Assembly (NCBI RefSeq): GCF_021390425.1
Contig: NZ_JAJUWY010000002.1
Coordinates: 372,001-436,000, forward strand
Reading direction: 5' to 3'
Source: Lysobacter sp. GX 14042
Lineage (GTDB): Bacteria > Pseudomonadota > Gammaproteobacteria > Xanthomonadales > Xanthomonadaceae
DNA: 64,000 nucleotides
Shown here: one piece after another, positions 62,182 through 64,000 of the stretch
How the letters are laid out: every line of letters begins with the position of its first letter
How positions within the stretch are numbered: position 1 is the stretch's first letter
Position numbers and translations under genes: made by a program
The notes under the pieces: model-generated
Told to the model about the DNA's origin: nothing
The model's database searches: none
What the model saw: only the letters and a program-made list of their open reading frames with translations

Positions 62182-63003
62182 ATGTTCGGCATCGGCAACG
62201 AGATCAATGCTTCCACCCTGGCCGGCCTGGCCTGGCAGCCGGAGGCGGCGCCCCTTCGTGACGGGCTGGCGACCGCCGCCGACCGCACCTCGGTGGCGGA
62301 CGGCGTCTCGCGCATGCTGGCGGCAGCCGACCGCGCCAGCGCCGGCCCGGGTCGTGAAACCGGCGGGCGCGAACTGGTCGCCTCCGAGGACAGCGTCACC
62401 GCCGGCGGCGTGCGCGATGCCTACGACCTGCAGCTGTACCGCAACCCGGACGGCACCTACGCGCTTGAACTGGACATGAGCATCGACTTCAACTTCGTCG
62501 ATGGCGAGGACGGCCTCGACTGGACCGCCGACGAGAAGCAGCAGTTCATCGAGGACTACAAGCAGGTGGTACTGGAGTCCTGGGACGGCCATGCCATCAC
62601 CACCGATGATGGCCAGGAAGTCGAGTTGTCGATCAACCTGGACATCAACGAGCGGCGCAGCGGCCTGTTCGGTGGCGTGCTCGAGCGGCTCGACGGCCAG
62701 GAGAACTGGTCCGTCGACATCATCCGCATCGAGGACGGCGGCTTCAGCCAGAGCTACGTGATTCCCAGCCAGAACAAGGGCGTGTTCGACAGCGAGGACG
62801 TGAAGCCGGTCAACAAGGGCGCCACTGACCCGCAGGTCGGCGCCGCCCATGAGTTCGGCCACATGATCGGCCTGCCCGACGAATACAACGGCAGTGCCGG
62901 CCCCGAGGCCGCGAAGGACACCGACAGCATCATGCACACCGGCATGGACGTTCGCGAGCGCCACCTGGACCTGCTCGAGACATGGATCGAGAACCTCGAC
63001 TGA
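62182..63003 (+). CDS. Signal-less zinc metalloprotease with metzincin-like motif
   Basis: 273 residues with no signal peptide or membrane helix. The active site AHEFGHMIGLPDEYNG fits HExxHxxGxxD (His223, Glu224, His227, Asp233), and SIMHTG at 249-254 looks like a Met-turn. An acidic beta-rich domain (about 70-215) precedes it, with TADEKQQFIEDYKQVVLESW. The N-terminal 60 residues are Ala-rich and flexible. A secreted-toxin type of protease is plausible because export by a specialised system would explain the missing signal. The 3' end overlaps a lipoprotein gene by 22 bp. Confidence 0.8.
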   Translation: MFGIGNEINASTLAGLAWQPEAAPLRDGLATAADRTSVADGVSRMLAAADRASAGPGRETGGRELVASEDSVTAGGVRDAYDLQLYRNPDGTYALELDMSIDFNFVDGEDGLDWTADEKQQFIEDYKQVVLESWDGHAITTDDGQEVELSINLDINERRSGLFGGVLERLDGQENWSVDIIRIEDGGFSQSYVIPSQNKGVFDSEDVKPVNKGATDPQVGAAHEFGHMIGLPDEYNGSAGPEAAKDTDSIMHTGMDVRERHLDLLETWIENLD

Positions 63004-63380
63004 CCCCGCGCGGGTTGGTGTTGGCCGGGCTGCTGGTGGCATGCTCCAGCATCCTGCCGGCCTGCAGCGGTACCCCGATGAACGGTGAACAGACGAGTTC
63101 CGAGGAGCGCCATAGGGATGCCTGGCGCGCGGTGACGGCTGCGGGCGACCCGCAGGAGCAGCACGCGGCGATCCTCGCCTTCCTCGCGCTGGACCGCCCG
63201 GCCGGCGCCCGCCCGCTGCAGGTGCACGTGTTCCACCGCGCCAGCGGCGACCGGGCCGCCATCGGGCAGCCGCTGTGGGACAGCCCGCAAGACTACGAGG
63301 TCGAACTGCGGCTGGACGGACGCGAGTACCGCTTCGTCCCGCTCTCGCGCGCCAGCCTGGAGCCGCTGTTCCGCGAGTAG
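62982..63380 (+). CDS. Small lipoprotein overlapping the metalloprotease gene
   Basis: 132 residues. A lipoprotein signal with basic n-region leads to lipobox ILPAC near residue 28. The mature part is a small alpha/beta domain (AVTAAGDPQEQHAAILAFLA, YEVELRLDGREYRFVPLS). The gene starts inside the protease gene, 22 bp before its stop, so the two are tightly coupled. A periplasmic guard or inhibitor of the protease is one idea; nothing in the sequence proves it. Confidence 0.7.
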   Translation: MDREPRLTPRGLVLAGLLVACSSILPACSGTPMNGEQTSSEERHRDAWRAVTAAGDPQEQHAAILAFLALDRPAGARPLQVHVFHRASGDRAAIGQPLWDSPQDYEVELRLDGREYRFVPLSRASLEPLFRE

Positions 63381-63392
63381 CTGCGCCCGCCG

Positions 63393-64000
<608 letters not shown>

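Noticed and set aside
62182-63003. Type IV secretion XVIPCD signal on the metalloprotease
   Set aside because: No Gln-rich C-terminal XVIPCD-like segment is present; the protein ends about 20 residues after the Met-turn. The effector idea therefore rests on context only.

Overview
This is a GC-rich (about 70%) chromosomal window from a gammaproteobacterium of the Xanthomonadaceae/Lysobacteraceae (Lysobacter, Luteimonas or Pseudoxanthomonas type). That placement is an inference. It rests on the gene order mreB-mreC-mreD-mrdA-rodA-mltB-rlpA-dacC-ybeD-lipB-lipA, a class II ribonucleotide reductase split into NrdJa and NrdJb, PhoPQ preceded by a PepSY protein, and many small secreted proteins of a kind typical of this family. 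I see no insertion sequence, integrase, CRISPR array or prophage. The window looks like core chromosome with a few lineage-specific patches.

Layout. 1-8 kb: the 3' end of an E2 acyltransferase gene with a strong terminator, a GAF-GGDEF cyclase, trpS with an unusual C-terminal extension, CsbD and entericidin stress proteins, then a leftward run birA, coaX, SPOR protein, tRNA-Thr(TGT), arginase. 8-19 kb: MtfA-like peptidase, a PepSY-phoP-phoQ operon, dusA, several small secreted proteins including two EF-hand proteins, a HAD phosphatase, a lipoprotein PQQ-type sugar dehydrogenase and an AmpD-like amidase lipoprotein. 19-28 kb: FUSC and APC membrane proteins, an outer-membrane barrel, a lipoprotein-anchored methyltransferase, a divergent hemerythrin and the nrdJa-nrdJb pair with a long upstream control region. 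28-34 kb: a rightward run of HtrA protease, a yqjD/yqjE/yqjK-like envelope cluster, AI-2E-type permease, HAD phosphatase and leucyl aminopeptidase.

34-43 kb holds two divergent ABC-transporter operons. The leftward one encodes ATPase, ABC-2 permease, DesK-type kinase and NarL-type regulator. The rightward one encodes membrane-fusion adaptor, MacB-type ATPase and two FtsX-type permeases. The 212-bp gap between them carries two TGAC-N4-GTCA palindromes 42 bp apart, a likely shared control point. 43-57 kb is a long leftward cell-wall and lipoylation block: Prc protease, lipoate synthesis, then the elongasome genes behind a recognisable mreB promoter. 57-64 kb holds a PfkB sugar/nucleoside kinase, a lipoprotein, a 30-bp-armed inverted repeat beside a REP-like palindrome, an M1 aminopeptidase, ubiE, a cytosine-deaminase-like enzyme, a signal-less metzincin-like protease overlapping a lipoprotein gene, and the C-terminal part of hslU.

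The observations I would follow first are the A_AAA_AAC slippery site in nrdJb followed at once by a -1 frame stop, the metalloprotease/lipoprotein pair, the twin operators between the ABC operons, and the YegP-like domain fused to tryptophanyl-tRNA synthetase.
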